This document shows, in pieces, positions 34,931 through 44,742 of a stretch of DNA of 64,000 nucleotides. The notes under the pieces were generated by a model. The model was not told the origin of the DNA. It worked only from the letters and a program-made list of their open reading frames with translations, and did no database searches. The DNA is from Actinomyces capricornis (GTDB lineage: Bacteria; Actinomycetota; Actinomycetes; Actinomycetales; Actinomycetaceae). Positions within the stretch are counted from its first letter, which is position 1, and every line of letters starts with the position of its first letter. The position numbers were made by a program, and so were the translations under genes. The stretch spans positions 372,001 through 436,000 of the forward strand of contig NZ_AP025017.1 of the NCBI RefSeq assembly GCF_019974135.1, given 5' to 3'.

Positions 34931-35014
34931 GCGCAGAAGACGAGTTCGGGGTGCAGGATGCGAGTGCGGGGTCGTCGCATGGTGCACCCCGCACTCGCAT
35001 CCTGGGCTCTGCGC
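34931..35014. repeat. 84-bp nested palindromic element before trpS
   Basis: Outer arms GCGCAGA (34931-34937) and TCTGCGC (35008-35014) enclose a perfect 19-bp inverted repeat (34954-34972 with 34986-35004) around a 13-nt loop. Size and design resemble elements A-C, but the sequence differs. It may serve as the terminator of the hydrolase gene or be a mobile palindromic repeat. Confidence 0.75.
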
Positions 35015-35083
35015 ACCCCCGCGCCACGGGGCGGGGCCGCGCCAGGCGGCGGGGCAGGAACGGCGCGCGGCTAGGATGTGCCC

Positions 35084-36199
35084 ATGACTCAGACCCCCAC
35101 CTCGGCCGAGGAGGCCCTGGCCACCGCCACCAATGAGGCCTCCCTGGCCCGCTCCATCGCCCGCTCGGCGCAGATCGAGGCGGATCTGGCCGTCAACCCC
35201 GGGCGCTACCGCATGCTCACCGGGGTGCGCCCCACCGGGCACATGCACCTGGGCCACTACTTCGGCACGATGCACTCCTGGCAGGCCATCCAGGACGCGG
35301 GCGTGGAGACCTGGATCCTGGTGGCCGACTACCAGGTGATCACCGACCGCGACTCCGTGGGCCCCATCCGCGAGCGCGTCCTGTCCCTGGTGGCCGACAC
35401 CCTGGCGGTGGGCGTGGACCCCCGGCGCTCGACGATCTTCGCCCACTCGGGGGTCGCGGCCGCCAACCAGCTCATGCTGCCCTTCCTGTCCCTGGTCACC
35501 GAGTCCGAGCTGCACCGCAACCCCACGGTCAAGGCCGAGCTGGAGGCCACCGACGGGCGCGCCATGACCGGGCTCATGCTCACCTACCCCGTCCACCAGG
35601 CGGCCGACATCCTGTTCTGCCAGGCCAACCTGGTGCCGGTGGGCAAGGACCAGCTCCCCCACCTGGAGCAGGCCCGGCTCATCGCCCAGCGCTTCGACAA
35701 GCGCTACGGCCGGGCGGTGGAGGACCACCCGGTCTTCCGCCGTCCCGAGGCCCTGCTCAGCGAGGCGCCCCTGCTGCTGGGCCTGGACGGGGAGAAGATG
35801 AGCAAGTCGCGGCGCAACACCATCGAGCTGCGCATGAGCGCCGATGAGACCGCCAAGCTGCTGAGGAAGGCCAAGACGGACTCCGAGCGGGTCATCACCT
35901 ACGACCCGGCCGCCCGCCCCGAGGTCTCCAACCTGCTCATGCTGGCCTCCCTGTGCGGGGCCGGGGCCCCGGAGCAGATCGCCGAGTCCATCGGCGACGG
36001 CGGGGCGGGGGCCCTCAAGGCGTTGGTCACCGAGGCGGTCAACGAGTTCTTCGCCCCCATCCGGGCCCGTCGCGCCGAGCTGGTGGCCGACGAGGGACAC
36101 CTGTCCCAGGTGCTGGCCCAGGGCACGCAGCGGGCCCGCGAGGTCGCCCAGGCCACGCTGGACGACGTGCGTACCGCCATGGGCATGGACTACGCCTGA
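35084..36199 (+). CDS. trpS: tryptophan-tRNA ligase
   Basis: 371-residue class I aminoacyl-tRNA synthetase charging tRNA-Trp. The HIGH-type motif is TGHMHLGHY at 51-59 and the KMSKS motif is exact (GEKMSKSRRN, 238-242). ADYQVITDRD, TYPVHQAADILF and PVGKDQLPHLE are family features of the ATP and tryptophan pocket. Length is slightly above the usual 330-340 because of an N-terminal helix (EEALATATNEASLARSI). ATG 35084 was chosen; a GTG two codons earlier is possible. It sits between two carbohydrate blocks with no functional link apparent. Whether this is the sole trpS cannot be judged from the window. Confidence 0.93.
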   Translation: MTQTPTSAEEALATATNEASLARSIARSAQIEADLAVNPGRYRMLTGVRPTGHMHLGHYFGTMHSWQAIQDAGVETWILVADYQVITDRDSVGPIRERVLSLVADTLAVGVDPRRSTIFAHSGVAAANQLMLPFLSLVTESELHRNPTVKAELEATDGRAMTGLMLTYPVHQAADILFCQANLVPVGKDQLPHLEQARLIAQRFDKRYGRAVEDHPVFRRPEALLSEAPLLLGLDGEKMSKSRRNTIELRMSADETAKLLRKAKTDSERVITYDPAARPEVSNLLMLASLCGAGAPEQIAESIGDGGAGALKALVTEAVNEFFAPIRARRAELVADEGHLSQVLAQGTQRAREVAQATLDDVRTAMGMDYA

Positions 36200-36303
36200 G
36201 CCTCAACGGTCCCGGTCCGCGCCCCTCCGCGAGCGCTGACCGGGCCGACACCCAGCCTGCGGCATCGGGCCACAGATGCTCGTGGGCCGGGTAGGCTGTC
36301 CCT

Positions 36304-38421
36304 GTGACCCCCAACACCACGCGCCAGGCCGCGACGACGCCGTCCCCCGACCAGCACGAGACCCAGACCCCCGCCCCGCCGGCCTTCCCGGTGGGGGCCG
36401 TCCCCCAGCCCACCCCCTTCGCCCCGGTGGGCCGGATCCCCGTCACCGAGGTCTTCCCCGTCATCGAGGACGGGCGGTGGCCCGCCAAGGCGGTGGTCGG
36501 CGAGGTCATCCCGGTGCGGGCCACGGTCTTCCGCGAGGGCCATGACCGCTTCGGCGCCACCGCCGTGCTCATCCGCCCCGACGGCACCGACGGCCCCAGC
36601 GCCCCCATGAGGGAGATCGCGGTGGGCCGGGACCTCTACGAGGCCCAGCTGGTGCCCGACGCCCCCGGCGACTGGTCCTTCCGCGTCGAGGGCTGGTCCG
36701 ACCCCTACGCCACCTGGTCCCACGACGCGGGCATCAAGGTGCCCGCGGGCGTCGACGTCGAGCTCATGCTGGAGGAGGGCGCGCGGGTCCTGGAGCGCGC
36801 CGCGCAGGTCCAAGGCCGCGATGAGGAGGGCGCCTCCGTCCTGCGCGGTGCGGCCTCGGGGCTGCGCGAGGCCTCCCGCAGCCCCGAGGAGCGCCTGGCC
36901 GCGGGCCGCTCCCCCGAGGTGGTCGCCGCCCTGGAGCGCCTGCCCCTGCGCGACTACGTCTCGCCCTCGGCGGCCTACCCCCTGCAGGTGGACCGCCCCC
37001 GCGCGCTGGCCGGATCCTGGTACGAGATCTTCCCCCGCTCCCTGGGCTCGGGGGCCGATGAGCACGGCAACTGGCACTCGGGCACTCTGCGCTCGGCCGC
37101 CGAGCGCCTGGAGCGCATCGCAGCCATGGGCTTCGACGTCCTCTACCTCACCCCCATCTCCCCCATCGGTCTGACCAACCGCAAGGGCCGCAACAACACC
37201 CTGACCGCCCGCCCCGGCGACCCCGGCTCCCCCTACGGGATCGGCTCGGCCGACGGCGGCCACGACGCCATCCACCCCGACCTGGGCACCTTCGAGGACT
37301 TCGACGCCCTGGTGGCGCGCGCCGGCGAGCTGGGCATGGAGGTGGCCCTGGACCTGGCCCTCCAGTGCTCCCCCGACCACCCGTGGGTGGCCGAGCACCC
37401 TGAGTGGTTCACGGTGCTGTCCGACGGCTCCATCGCCTATGCGGAGAACCCGCCCAAGAAGTACCAGGACATCTACCCCCTGAACTTCGACAACGACCCC
37501 GAGGGCATCTACGCCGCGATCCTGGAGGTGGTGCGCACCTGGATCCGCCACGGGGTGACGATCTTCCGCGTCGACAACCCCCACACCAAGCCCCTGCCCT
37601 TCTGGCAGCGGCTCATCGCCCAGATCCACGCCGAGTCCCCCGAGGTGCTCTTCCTGGCCGAGGCCTTCACCCGCCCGGCGATGATGCGCACCCTGGGCAA
37701 GATCGGCTTCCACCAGTCCTACACCTACTTCGCCTGGCGCAACACCAAGGCGGAGCTCATCGAGTACATAGAGGAGCTGAGCCGGGACACCGCCCACGTG
37801 CTGCGCCCTGCCTTCTGGCCCACCACCCACGACATCCTCACCCCCTTCATGACCAATGGGAAGGTCCCGGCCTTCAAGCTGCGCGCGGTGCTGGCCGCCA
37901 CCCTGTCGCCCACCTGGGGCATCTACTCTGGCTACGAGCTGGCCGAGTCCACCCCCCGCCCCGGCTACGAGGAGCAGATCGACAACGAGAAGTACGAGTA
38001 CAAGCCCCGCGACTTCGGCGCGGCCCGGGCCAATGGCATCGAGGACCTGCTCACGCGCCTGAACTCCGCACGGGCGGCCCACCCGGCACTGACCCAGCTG
38101 CGCAACATCACCTTCCACGCCACCAGCGATGACAGCCTCATCGCCTACTCCAAGCGCCTGGAGGCCGCCCACAGCCCCACCGGCCGCCAGGACGTGGTGC
38201 TCACGGTGGTCAACCTCGACCCCCACAGCGCGCGCGCCGGCGAGGTCTACCTCGACCTGGAGGCCCTGGGCCTGCCCGCGGGCACCGACGGCTCCCACCC
38301 GGTGGTGCGGGTCACCGATGAGCTGACCGGTGCCTCCTACGACTGGTCGGGGCAGAACTACGTGCGCCTCGACCCCTTCGCCGGCCAGGTGGCCCACATC
38401 TTCTCGGTGGAGGCCCTGTGA
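36304..38421 (+). CDS. glgE: alpha-1,4-glucan:maltose-1-phosphate maltosyltransferase GlgE
   Basis: 705-residue GH13_3 enzyme that elongates alpha-1,4-glucans with maltose-1-phosphate. The N-terminal domains (FPVIEDGRWPAKAVVGEVIP, YATWSHDAGIKVPAG) are typical of GlgE. The catalytic barrel contains LAGSWYEIFPRS, GFDVLYLTPISPIG, NTLTARPGDPGSPYGIG, the nucleophile Asp424 in FRVDNPHTKP and the acid/base Glu453 in FLAEAFTRP, followed by GKIGFHQSYTYF. It starts with GTG 36304. The stop overlaps the treS start (GTGA), and mak follows with an ATGA overlap, giving a translationally coupled glgE-treS-mak unit. Confidence 0.96.
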   Translation: MTPNTTRQAATTPSPDQHETQTPAPPAFPVGAVPQPTPFAPVGRIPVTEVFPVIEDGRWPAKAVVGEVIPVRATVFREGHDRFGATAVLIRPDGTDGPSAPMREIAVGRDLYEAQLVPDAPGDWSFRVEGWSDPYATWSHDAGIKVPAGVDVELMLEEGARVLERAAQVQGRDEEGASVLRGAASGLREASRSPEERLAAGRSPEVVAALERLPLRDYVSPSAAYPLQVDRPRALAGSWYEIFPRSLGSGADEHGNWHSGTLRSAAERLERIAAMGFDVLYLTPISPIGLTNRKGRNNTLTARPGDPGSPYGIGSADGGHDAIHPDLGTFEDFDALVARAGELGMEVALDLALQCSPDHPWVAEHPEWFTVLSDGSIAYAENPPKKYQDIYPLNFDNDPEGIYAAILEVVRTWIRHGVTIFRVDNPHTKPLPFWQRLIAQIHAESPEVLFLAEAFTRPAMMRTLGKIGFHQSYTYFAWRNTKAELIEYIEELSRDTAHVLRPAFWPTTHDILTPFMTNGKVPAFKLRAVLAATLSPTWGIYSGYELAESTPRPGYEEQIDNEKYEYKPRDFGAARANGIEDLLTRLNSARAAHPALTQLRNITFHATSDDSLIAYSKRLEAAHSPTGRQDVVLTVVNLDPHSARAGEVYLDLEALGLPAGTDGSHPVVRVTDELTGASYDWSGQNYVRLDPFAGQVAHIFSVEAL

Positions 38422-40445
38422 GCGTCGTGCCGGGGGCCGAGCCGCAGCCGGGGGGCGGCCAGTCCGGCGCGCCCGCCGTGTCCGGGGCGATCCCGGTGGT
38501 GCGCCCCACCGCGGCGGGCGGCGCCCCCGCGCCCATGACCCTGACACCGGCCATCCCCGGGATCCCGGCCCTTCCCCCCCAGGAGCGCCCCGGGCTGAGC
38601 GCCGACCCCCAATGGTTCCGCACCGCGGTGTTCTACGAGGCGCTGCTGCGCTCCTTCGCCGACTCCGACGGGGACGGCACCGGGGACCTGCCCGGCCTCA
38701 TCTCCCGCCTGGACTACCTGGCCTGGCTGGGGGTGGACTGCGTGTGGATCCCGCCCTTCTACCCCTCCCCGATGCGCGACGGCGGCTACGACATCTCGGA
38801 CTACACGGCCATCGACCCGCGCTACGGCACCATGGAGGACTTCCGCGAGCTGGTCCACCAGGCCCACCAGCGCGGGATCCGCATCATCATCGATATGGTG
38901 CTCAACCACACCTCGGACGCCCACCCCTGGTTCCAGGCCTCGCGCTCGGACCCCGAGGGCCCCTACGGGGACTTCTACGTGTGGCGCGACGACGACTCGG
39001 GCTACCCCGACACGCGCATCATCTTCGTGGACACCGAGGAGTCCAACTGGGCCTACGACGTCGAGCGCGGCCAGTTCTACTGGCACCGCTTCTTCTCCCA
39101 CCAGCCCGACCTCAACTACGACAACCCCGCCGTGGTCGAGGCCGTCCACGACGTCGTCCGCTTCTGGGCGCGCACGGGCGTGGACGGCTTCCGCCTGGAC
39201 GCCATCCCCTACCTCATCGAGGCCGAGGGCACCAACTGCGAGAACCTGCCGGGCACGCACGCCATCATCGCGGGCATCCGCGAGCTGCTGGACCGGGAGT
39301 TCCCCGGGGTCATCACCATCGCCGAGGCCAACCAGTGGCCCCAGGACGTGGTGGAGTACTTCGGCACCGAGGAGGCGCCCGAGTGCACCATGTGCTTCCA
39401 CTTCCCGGTGATGCCGCGCATCTACTACGCGCTGCGCGAGGGCTCGGCCTCGGCGATCCGCTGGGTCCTGGAGCGCACCCCCGACATCCCCGCCCACGGG
39501 CAGTGGGGCACCTTCCTGCGCAACCACGACGAGCTGACCCTGGAGATGGTCACCGATGCCGAGCGCGACCAGATGTACGCCTGGTACGCGCCCGAGGAGC
39601 GCATGCGCGCCAATATCGGCATCCGGCGCCGCCTGGCCCCCCTGCTGGACGCCTCGCGCGCCGAGATCGAGCTGGCCCACACCCTGCTGATGTCGCTGCC
39701 GGGCAGCCCCTGCCTGTACTACGGCGATGAGATCGGCATGGGGGAGAACATCTGGCTGGAGGACCGCGACGCCGTGCGCACCCCCATGCAGTGGGACGAC
39801 TCGCCCAACATGGGCTTCTCCACCGTGGTGGACCCCGGTGCGCTGACGGTCCCCATCATCCAGACCCCCGGCTACGCCCACCTGACGGTGGCCACCGAGA
39901 TGGCCCGCCCGGACTCGATGCTGCACTTCACGCGCCGCCTGCTGCACCTGCGCCGGGCCCATCCGGTGCTGGGCCGCGGGCGCTTCACCCTGCGCACCAC
40001 CAGCGACGACGCCGTGCTGGCCCATACCCGCTGCGATGACCCCGAGCTGCCCGGCGCCGAGGTGCTCCTGTGCCTGGCCAACCTGTCCACCGTGCCCCGG
40101 GCGGTCACGGTGGAGGTCCCCGAGCTGGCGGGCAGGCCCACCACGGACATCTTCGGGGGCACCCCCTTCCCCGCGATCGACGAGCAGGGCCGCATCACCC
40201 TGACCCTGGGGGCGCGCGGCTACTACTGGCTGACCGTGGGGCCCACCGCCCAGGGGGACCCGGAGGCCGAGGGTGCCGGCTCGGCGGCGGCCCGCATCAG
40301 CGCGGCCGCGGGCGGAGCCGAGGCCGCCGGCCACGCTGAGCACGCGGATGAGGACGCGCAGGAGCACGGCGAGCAGGAGCGGCCCGCCGTGCCGGAGGCC
40401 GAGGGCACCGCCCCGGGCCACGACGCGGCGCAGGGGGCGCCATGA
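38418..40445 (+). CDS. treS: trehalose synthase / maltose glucosylmutase TreS
   Basis: 675-residue GH13_16 enzyme interconverting trehalose and maltose. The barrel core has FYEALLRSFADSDGDGTGDL, PPFYPSPMRDGGYDISDY, IIDMVLNHTSDAHPWF, the nucleophile Asp261 in DGFRLDAIPYL, Glu303 in ITIAEANQWP and Asp371 in FLRNHDELTLEM. An N-terminal Pro/Gly-rich tail of about 60 residues precedes the catalytic domain. After about residue 615 a 60-residue Ala/Glu/Gly-rich, low-complexity tail leads to a stop that overlaps the mak start. In several actinobacteria TreS and Mak are fused or form a complex, so the tail looks like a former or functional linker. The start is GTG 38418. Confidence 0.95.
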   Translation: MSVVPGAEPQPGGGQSGAPAVSGAIPVVRPTAAGGAPAPMTLTPAIPGIPALPPQERPGLSADPQWFRTAVFYEALLRSFADSDGDGTGDLPGLISRLDYLAWLGVDCVWIPPFYPSPMRDGGYDISDYTAIDPRYGTMEDFRELVHQAHQRGIRIIIDMVLNHTSDAHPWFQASRSDPEGPYGDFYVWRDDDSGYPDTRIIFVDTEESNWAYDVERGQFYWHRFFSHQPDLNYDNPAVVEAVHDVVRFWARTGVDGFRLDAIPYLIEAEGTNCENLPGTHAIIAGIRELLDREFPGVITIAEANQWPQDVVEYFGTEEAPECTMCFHFPVMPRIYYALREGSASAIRWVLERTPDIPAHGQWGTFLRNHDELTLEMVTDAERDQMYAWYAPEERMRANIGIRRRLAPLLDASRAEIELAHTLLMSLPGSPCLYYGDEIGMGENIWLEDRDAVRTPMQWDDSPNMGFSTVVDPGALTVPIIQTPGYAHLTVATEMARPDSMLHFTRRLLHLRRAHPVLGRGRFTLRTTSDDAVLAHTRCDDPELPGAEVLLCLANLSTVPRAVTVEVPELAGRPTTDIFGGTPFPAIDEQGRITLTLGARGYYWLTVGPTAQGDPEAEGAGSAAARISAAAGGAEAAGHAEHADEDAQEHGEQERPAVPEAEGTAPGHDAAQGAP

Positions 40446-41980
40446 GCATGACGACGCCGTCGGCCCCTGGGACCCCCCAGCGCCCTGAGACCGGTGCCCT
40501 GACCTGGCCGCAGGACGGTGCCCTGCTGGAGGCCCTGGGGCCCTGGCTGCTCCAGCGGCGCTGGTTCCCCCTCAAGGGGACCGCGGCCCCCGCCCCCGGC
40601 TCCTTGAGCATTGTGGCCTCCTGGGAGCCGGCCCCCGGGGTGCGCCACCTGCTCATCGCGGCCCCCCGCGGCGATGAGGGCGGGCGGGAGCCGGTGATCA
40701 TGCAGGTCCCCCTGGTCCTGGAGGAGGCCGGGGCGCTGGAGGGCTTCGCCACCCCCGGCCAGGCCCCCGGCAGCCACGGGCTGATCCTCCAGGGGCCCCA
40801 CGGCGCCCTGGCCCTGGTCGACGGCGCCCACCACCCGGCCTTCTGGCGCACCTGGGCCGCCGGGGCCCTGGAGGCCGGCACGGTCCTGGATGAGCAGGGC
40901 GCCCGGGCCATCGCCCAGCGGGCCGATCGCCTTCGGGTGACCACCGGGGAGCAGTCCAACACCTCCGTGGTGCTGCCCGCCCCGCGCTCCCCCCAGGAGG
41001 CGGGAGGGCCCCAGGACTCCGCCACCGGCGACCTTATCGTCAAGCTCCTGCGGGTCCTGGCCCACGGGCGCAACCCCGATGTGGAGGTCTCCGTGGCCCT
41101 GGCCCGCCAGGGCTGGGACCGGGTGCGCCGTCCCGTGGCCTGGTCGGCCCTGTCCTGGACCATGCCCGATGGCTCCCAGGCCGCCACCGACTCGGCCGTG
41201 GCCTGCGCCTTCATCCCCAAAGCCGAGGACGGCTTCGAGCTGTTCTGCGAGCTGGCCGCCCAGGACGACGGCGAGGGGCCGGTGCGGCGCCGCGCCGAGG
41301 AGCTGGCCGAGGACCTGGGGCGCACCACCGCCGACATGCACGACCACCTGGCCGCCGCCCTGGGCGCCGAGCAGGCCCAGTCCCCGACCGAGCTGGCCGC
41401 CGCCCTGCGCGCTCGCGCCGAGTGGGCCACCGCCGAGGTCCCCGAGCTGTCCCGGCGCCTGCCCGGCCTGGGGGCCAGCATCGAGCGGGCCCTGGGCGCG
41501 CTGGAGGAGCTGGAGGCCCTGGAGCCGGCCACCCGGGTGCACGGCGACTACCACCTGGGCCAGGTCCTGCGCGAGGTGGGGGGCGCCCAGCGCTGGTACG
41601 TCCTGGACTTCGAGGGCGAGCCGCTGCGGCCCCTGGCCCAGCGCAGCCGGCCCGACCAGCCCCTGCGCGACCTCGCCGGGATGCTGCGCTCCCTGGACTA
41701 CGCCGACGCCGTGGGCCGGGCCGCCCGCCCCGACTGGCTGCCCGCCATGCGCGCCGCCCTGACCCGGGGGTATGAGGCCGAGCGCCCGGCGCGCAGCGCC
41801 CAGGAGCGCCGGGCGCGCGCCACCGTCCTGACCTGCCTGGAGCTGGACAAGGCGCTGTACGAGGCCGTCTACGAGGCGCGCAACCGCCCCGACTGGCTGG
41901 GCATCCCCGTGGCCGGCATCGCCTCGCTCATGGCCGCCGAAGCGGCCCACCCCGGGGAGGCGCCCATCGACGCACCCTGA
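40442..41980 (+). CDS. mak: maltokinase Mak (Pep2)
   Basis: 512-residue kinase that phosphorylates maltose at C1 with ATP, producing the GlgE substrate. It has the N-terminal cap domain (LEALGPWLLQRRWFPLKG) and an aminoglycoside-phosphotransferase-like C-lobe with the catalytic loop VHGDYHLGQVL and the metal site YVLDFEGEPLRPL, then RDLAGMLRSLDYA and LDKALYEAVYEARNRPDWL, all characteristic of maltokinases. It is coupled to treS through an ATGA overlap, which favours balanced synthesis of the TreS-Mak complex described in mycobacteria. A short Ser/Pro-rich stretch near residue 185 is a local insertion. Confidence 0.94.
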   Translation: MSMTTPSAPGTPQRPETGALTWPQDGALLEALGPWLLQRRWFPLKGTAAPAPGSLSIVASWEPAPGVRHLLIAAPRGDEGGREPVIMQVPLVLEEAGALEGFATPGQAPGSHGLILQGPHGALALVDGAHHPAFWRTWAAGALEAGTVLDEQGARAIAQRADRLRVTTGEQSNTSVVLPAPRSPQEAGGPQDSATGDLIVKLLRVLAHGRNPDVEVSVALARQGWDRVRRPVAWSALSWTMPDGSQAATDSAVACAFIPKAEDGFELFCELAAQDDGEGPVRRRAEELAEDLGRTTADMHDHLAAALGAEQAQSPTELAAALRARAEWATAEVPELSRRLPGLGASIERALGALEELEALEPATRVHGDYHLGQVLREVGGAQRWYVLDFEGEPLRPLAQRSRPDQPLRDLAGMLRSLDYADAVGRAARPDWLPAMRAALTRGYEAERPARSAQERRARATVLTCLELDKALYEAVYEARNRPDWLGIPVAGIASLMAAEAAHPGEAPIDAP

Positions 41981-42046
41981 GCACGGATTCCTTCGACCGC
42001 CGTCCAAACCCCCACCCTGACCGCCCTCGCATGGAAGAGTTGCCGC

Positions 42047-44293
42047 ATGACAGACTCCAAGGCCCCCGAGCCCACTGAGCCCGCCGACGTCCCCCAGGCC
42101 CCGCAGGCCCCAGCCCCCGTCCAGATCGACACCTGGCAGCTGGCCGATATCGCCAACGCCCGCCACCACAACCCCCACGAGGTCCTGGGCGCCCACGTGG
42201 GCGAGCACGGCGTGACCGTGCGCACCGTGCGCCATCTGGCCGACGCCGTCGTCATCGTCACCGCCGAGGGCTCCTACCCCGCCGCCCACGAGCAAGACGG
42301 GGTGTGGGTGGCCCTCCTGCCCGGCCAGGAGATCCCCGACTACCGCATCGAGGTCACCTACGGCCAGGAGACCACCACCGTCGACGACCCCTACCGCTTC
42401 ATGCCCACCCTGGGGGAGATGGACACCTACCTCATCTCCGAGGGCCGCCACGAGGAGCTGTGGGAGGTGCTCGGCGCCCACGTCAAGCACTACTCGGGCC
42501 CCATGGGCGAGGTCGAGGGCACCGCCTTCGCCGTCTGGGCGCCCAACGCGCGGGCCGTGCGCGTGGTCGGCGACTTCAACTACTGGGACGGCACCGCCAC
42601 CGCCATGCGCTCCCTGGGCGCCTCGGGGGTCTGGGAGCTGTTCATCCCCGGCGTGGGCGTGGGGGCCCGCTACAAGTTCGAGATCTGCTTCGCCGACGGC
42701 TCCTGGCACCAGAAGGCCGACCCCATGGCGCGGGCCTCCGAGGTGCCCCCGGCCACGGCCTCGGTGGTCACCGACGCCGTCCACCAGTGGCAGGACGAGG
42801 AGTGGATGGAGCGGCGCGCCGCCACCAACCCCCACAACGGGCCCATGAGCATCTACGAGGTGCACATCGGCTCGTGGCGCCAGGGCCTGGGCTACCGCGG
42901 CCTGGCCGAGGAGCTCGTGCCCTATGTCAAGGAGGCCGGCTTCACCCACGTGGAGTTCATGCCCGTGGCCGAGCACCCCTTCGGCGGGTCCTGGGGCTAC
43001 CAGGTCACCGGCTACTACGCCCCCACGGCGCGCTTCGGCACGCCCGACGACTTCCGCTACCTGGTCGACCAGCTCCACCAGGCCGGCATCGGCGTCATCC
43101 TGGACTGGGTGCCCGCCCATTTCCCCAAGGACGAGTGGGCCCTGGCCCGCTTCGACGGCACCCCCCTGTACGAGGACCCCGACCCCCAGCGCGGGGAGCA
43201 CCCCGACTGGGGCACCTACGTGTTCAACTTCGGGCGCAACGAGGTGCGCAACTTCCTGGTGGCCAACGCCCTGTACTGGCTCCAGGAGTTCCACATCGAC
43301 GGCCTGAGGGTGGACGCCGTGGCATCCATGCTCTACCTGGACTACTCGCGCCAGGACGGCCAGTGGCGGCCCAACCAGTTCGGCGGGCGGGAGAACCTGG
43401 AGGCCATCAGCTTCCTGCAGGAGTCCACCGCCACCGCCTACCGCAAGTGCCCCGGCATCTTCATGGCCGCCGAGGAGTCCACCGCCTGGCCCGGGGTGAC
43501 CGCGCCCACCGAGTACGGGGGCCTGGGCTTCGGCCTGAAGTGGAACATGGGCTGGATGAACGACACCCTGCGCTACCTGGCCGAGGACCCGGTCAACCGC
43601 CGCTACCACCACGGGGAGCTGACCTTCTCCCTGGTCTACGCCTTCTCCGAGCAGTTCATCCTGCCGCTGAGCCATGACGAGGTCGTCCACGGCAAGGGCT
43701 CGCTGCTGTCCAAGATGCCCGGCGACGCCTGGCAGGAGCTGGCCGGGCTGCGGGCCCTGTACGCCTACCAGTGGTCCCACCCCGGCAAGCAGCTGCTCTT
43801 CATGGGCCAGGAGTTCGGCCAGGGGGCGGAGTGGAACGCCGACCACTCCCTGGACTGGTGGATCCTGGACGACCCGGGCCACCAGGGCCTGCTCGCCCTG
43901 GTGGGGGACCTCAACCGCCTCTACAAGGACTCCCCCGCCCTGTGGGCCGAGGACTTCTCCCACCGCGGCTTCGAGTGGATCGAGGCCGGCGACGGGGACC
44001 ACAACGTCCTGTCCTATCTGCGTAAGGGCAGCGATGCGGACAACCGCGAGGACCTCATCGTCTGCGTGGTCAACTTCGCCGGCACCCCCCACGAGGGCTA
44101 CCGGGTGGGGCTGCCCTTCGCCGGCAGCTGGGATGAGGTGCTCAACACCGACTCCGAGCTCTACGGCGGCTCGGGGGTGGGCAACCTGGGCCGGGTGGAG
44201 GCCGAGGAGCTGCCCTGGAACGGCCGCCCCGCCTCGGTGCGCCTGCGCATCCCCCCCATGGGCGCGGTCTTCCTGCGCCCCGCTCGGGACTGA
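42047..44293 (+). CDS. glgB: 1,4-alpha-glucan branching enzyme GlgB
   Basis: 748-residue GH13_9 branching enzyme that creates alpha-1,6 branches in the GlgE product. Two N-terminal beta modules ([16 protein letters not shown]; then [20 protein letters not shown]) precede the barrel. Barrel motifs are [41 protein letters not shown], the nucleophile Asp423 in [13 protein letters not shown], the Glu pair at 476/477 in AAEEST, and [16 protein letters not shown]. The length matches actinobacterial GlgB. It lies 66 bases after mak on the same strand and likely belongs to the same transcript, which ends at a hairpin about 100 bases downstream. Confidence 0.96.
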   Translation: MTDSKAPEPTEPADVPQAPQAPAPVQIDTWQLADIANARHHNPHEVLGAHVGEHGVTVRTVRHLADAVVIVTAEGSYPAAHEQDGVWVALLPGQEIPDYRIEVTYGQETTTVDDPYRFMPTLGEMDTYLISEGRHEELWEVLGAHVKHYSGPMGEVEGTAFAVWAPNARAVRVVGDFNYWDGTATAMRSLGASGVWELFIPGVGVGARYKFEICFADGSWHQKADPMARASEVPPATASVVTDAVHQWQDEEWMERRAATNPHNGPMSIYEVHIGSWRQGLGYRGLAEELVPYVKEAGFTHVEFMPVAEHPFGGSWGYQVTGYYAPTARFGTPDDFRYLVDQLHQAGIGVILDWVPAHFPKDEWALARFDGTPLYEDPDPQRGEHPDWGTYVFNFGRNEVRNFLVANALYWLQEFHIDGLRVDAVASMLYLDYSRQDGQWRPNQFGGRENLEAISFLQESTATAYRKCPGIFMAAEESTAWPGVTAPTEYGGLGFGLKWNMGWMNDTLRYLAEDPVNRRYHHGELTFSLVYAFSEQFILPLSHDEVVHGKGSLLSKMPGDAWQELAGLRALYAYQWSHPGKQLLFMGQEFGQGAEWNADHSLDWWILDDPGHQGLLALVGDLNRLYKDSPALWAEDFSHRGFEWIEAGDGDHNVLSYLRKGSDADNREDLIVCVVNFAGTPHEGYRVGLPFAGSWDEVLNTDSELYGGSGVGNLGRVEAEELPWNGRPASVRLRIPPMGAVFLRPARD

Positions 44294-44388
44294 GGCGGCA
44301 GACCGCGCCCAGCAAGGACGAGCAGGGACAAGCCGCGGCGCGGGGCTGACCGCCCGCTTCTCACCCCGACCCCGGGGCGAGAGCCTCG

Positions 44389-44422
44389 GTGGGGGCCTGC
44401 CGGTGATCCGGTAGGCCCCCAC
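44389..44422 (+). terminator. hairpin terminator after glgB
   Basis: GTGGGGGCCTGCCGG (44389-44403) pairs with 44408-44422 around a TGAT loop, fifteen pairs with one G-T wobble. It begins about 95 bases after the glgB stop. Confidence 0.7.
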
Positions 44423-44536
44423 CTGTCTGTGTGCAGCCCGGCACCTGTCGGCAGTGCCCTCGGCAGCGCCGTGCCTGACCGTGCCCGTCGCCCGCCCGCG
44501 GGCGAGATGCGTCGCATGAGGCGGGCACCAAGAGCC

Positions 44537-44576
44537 GACCATGGTCCCTGCCCGGGCTCGTCCAGGGACCATGGTC
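44537..44576. promoter_or_regulatory. paired GACCATGGTCC dyads between glgB and glgP
   Basis: GACCATGGTCCCTG and CAGGGACCATGGTC form a 14-bp inverted repeat with a 12-nt spacer, and each arm is itself built on the palindrome GACCATGGTC. It is either a second terminator-like hairpin or two copies of a regulator site. It lies about 170 bases upstream of the glgP start. Confidence 0.4.
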
Positions 44577-44691
44577 CAGCACAGTCCAGCCCGAGCCGGT
44601 AGTCTGGCGGTGTCTCGCACGGGCGCGCGGCCTTCCCCGCCCTGCGCGCCGGTGGGCCCGAGCCACGGCGATGTACGCTTGTTTCATACCG

Positions 44692-44708
44692 CTGCAAGAA
44701 TCTTGCAG
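44692..44708 (+). promoter_or_regulatory. candidate operator before glgP
   Basis: CTGCAAGAATCTTGCAG is a perfect palindrome of two 8-bp arms around one base. It lies 35 bases upstream of the glgP start, just after AT-richer sequence (TTGTTTCATACC) that could hold the promoter. Its TGCAAG/CTTGCA content resembles sites of LacI-type maltose regulators in actinobacteria. Which regulator binds is inference. Confidence 0.5.
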
Positions 44709-44742
44709 TCGGCGAACCTGCTGCCTCATGAGGAAAGAAGCC

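Noticed and set aside
40223..44620. 1465-codon open frame on the minus strand
   Set aside because: It is antisense to treS, mak and glgB, which have full catalytic motifs. Its translation is Gly/Ala/His/Gln-rich without domains, as expected from third-position GC bias.
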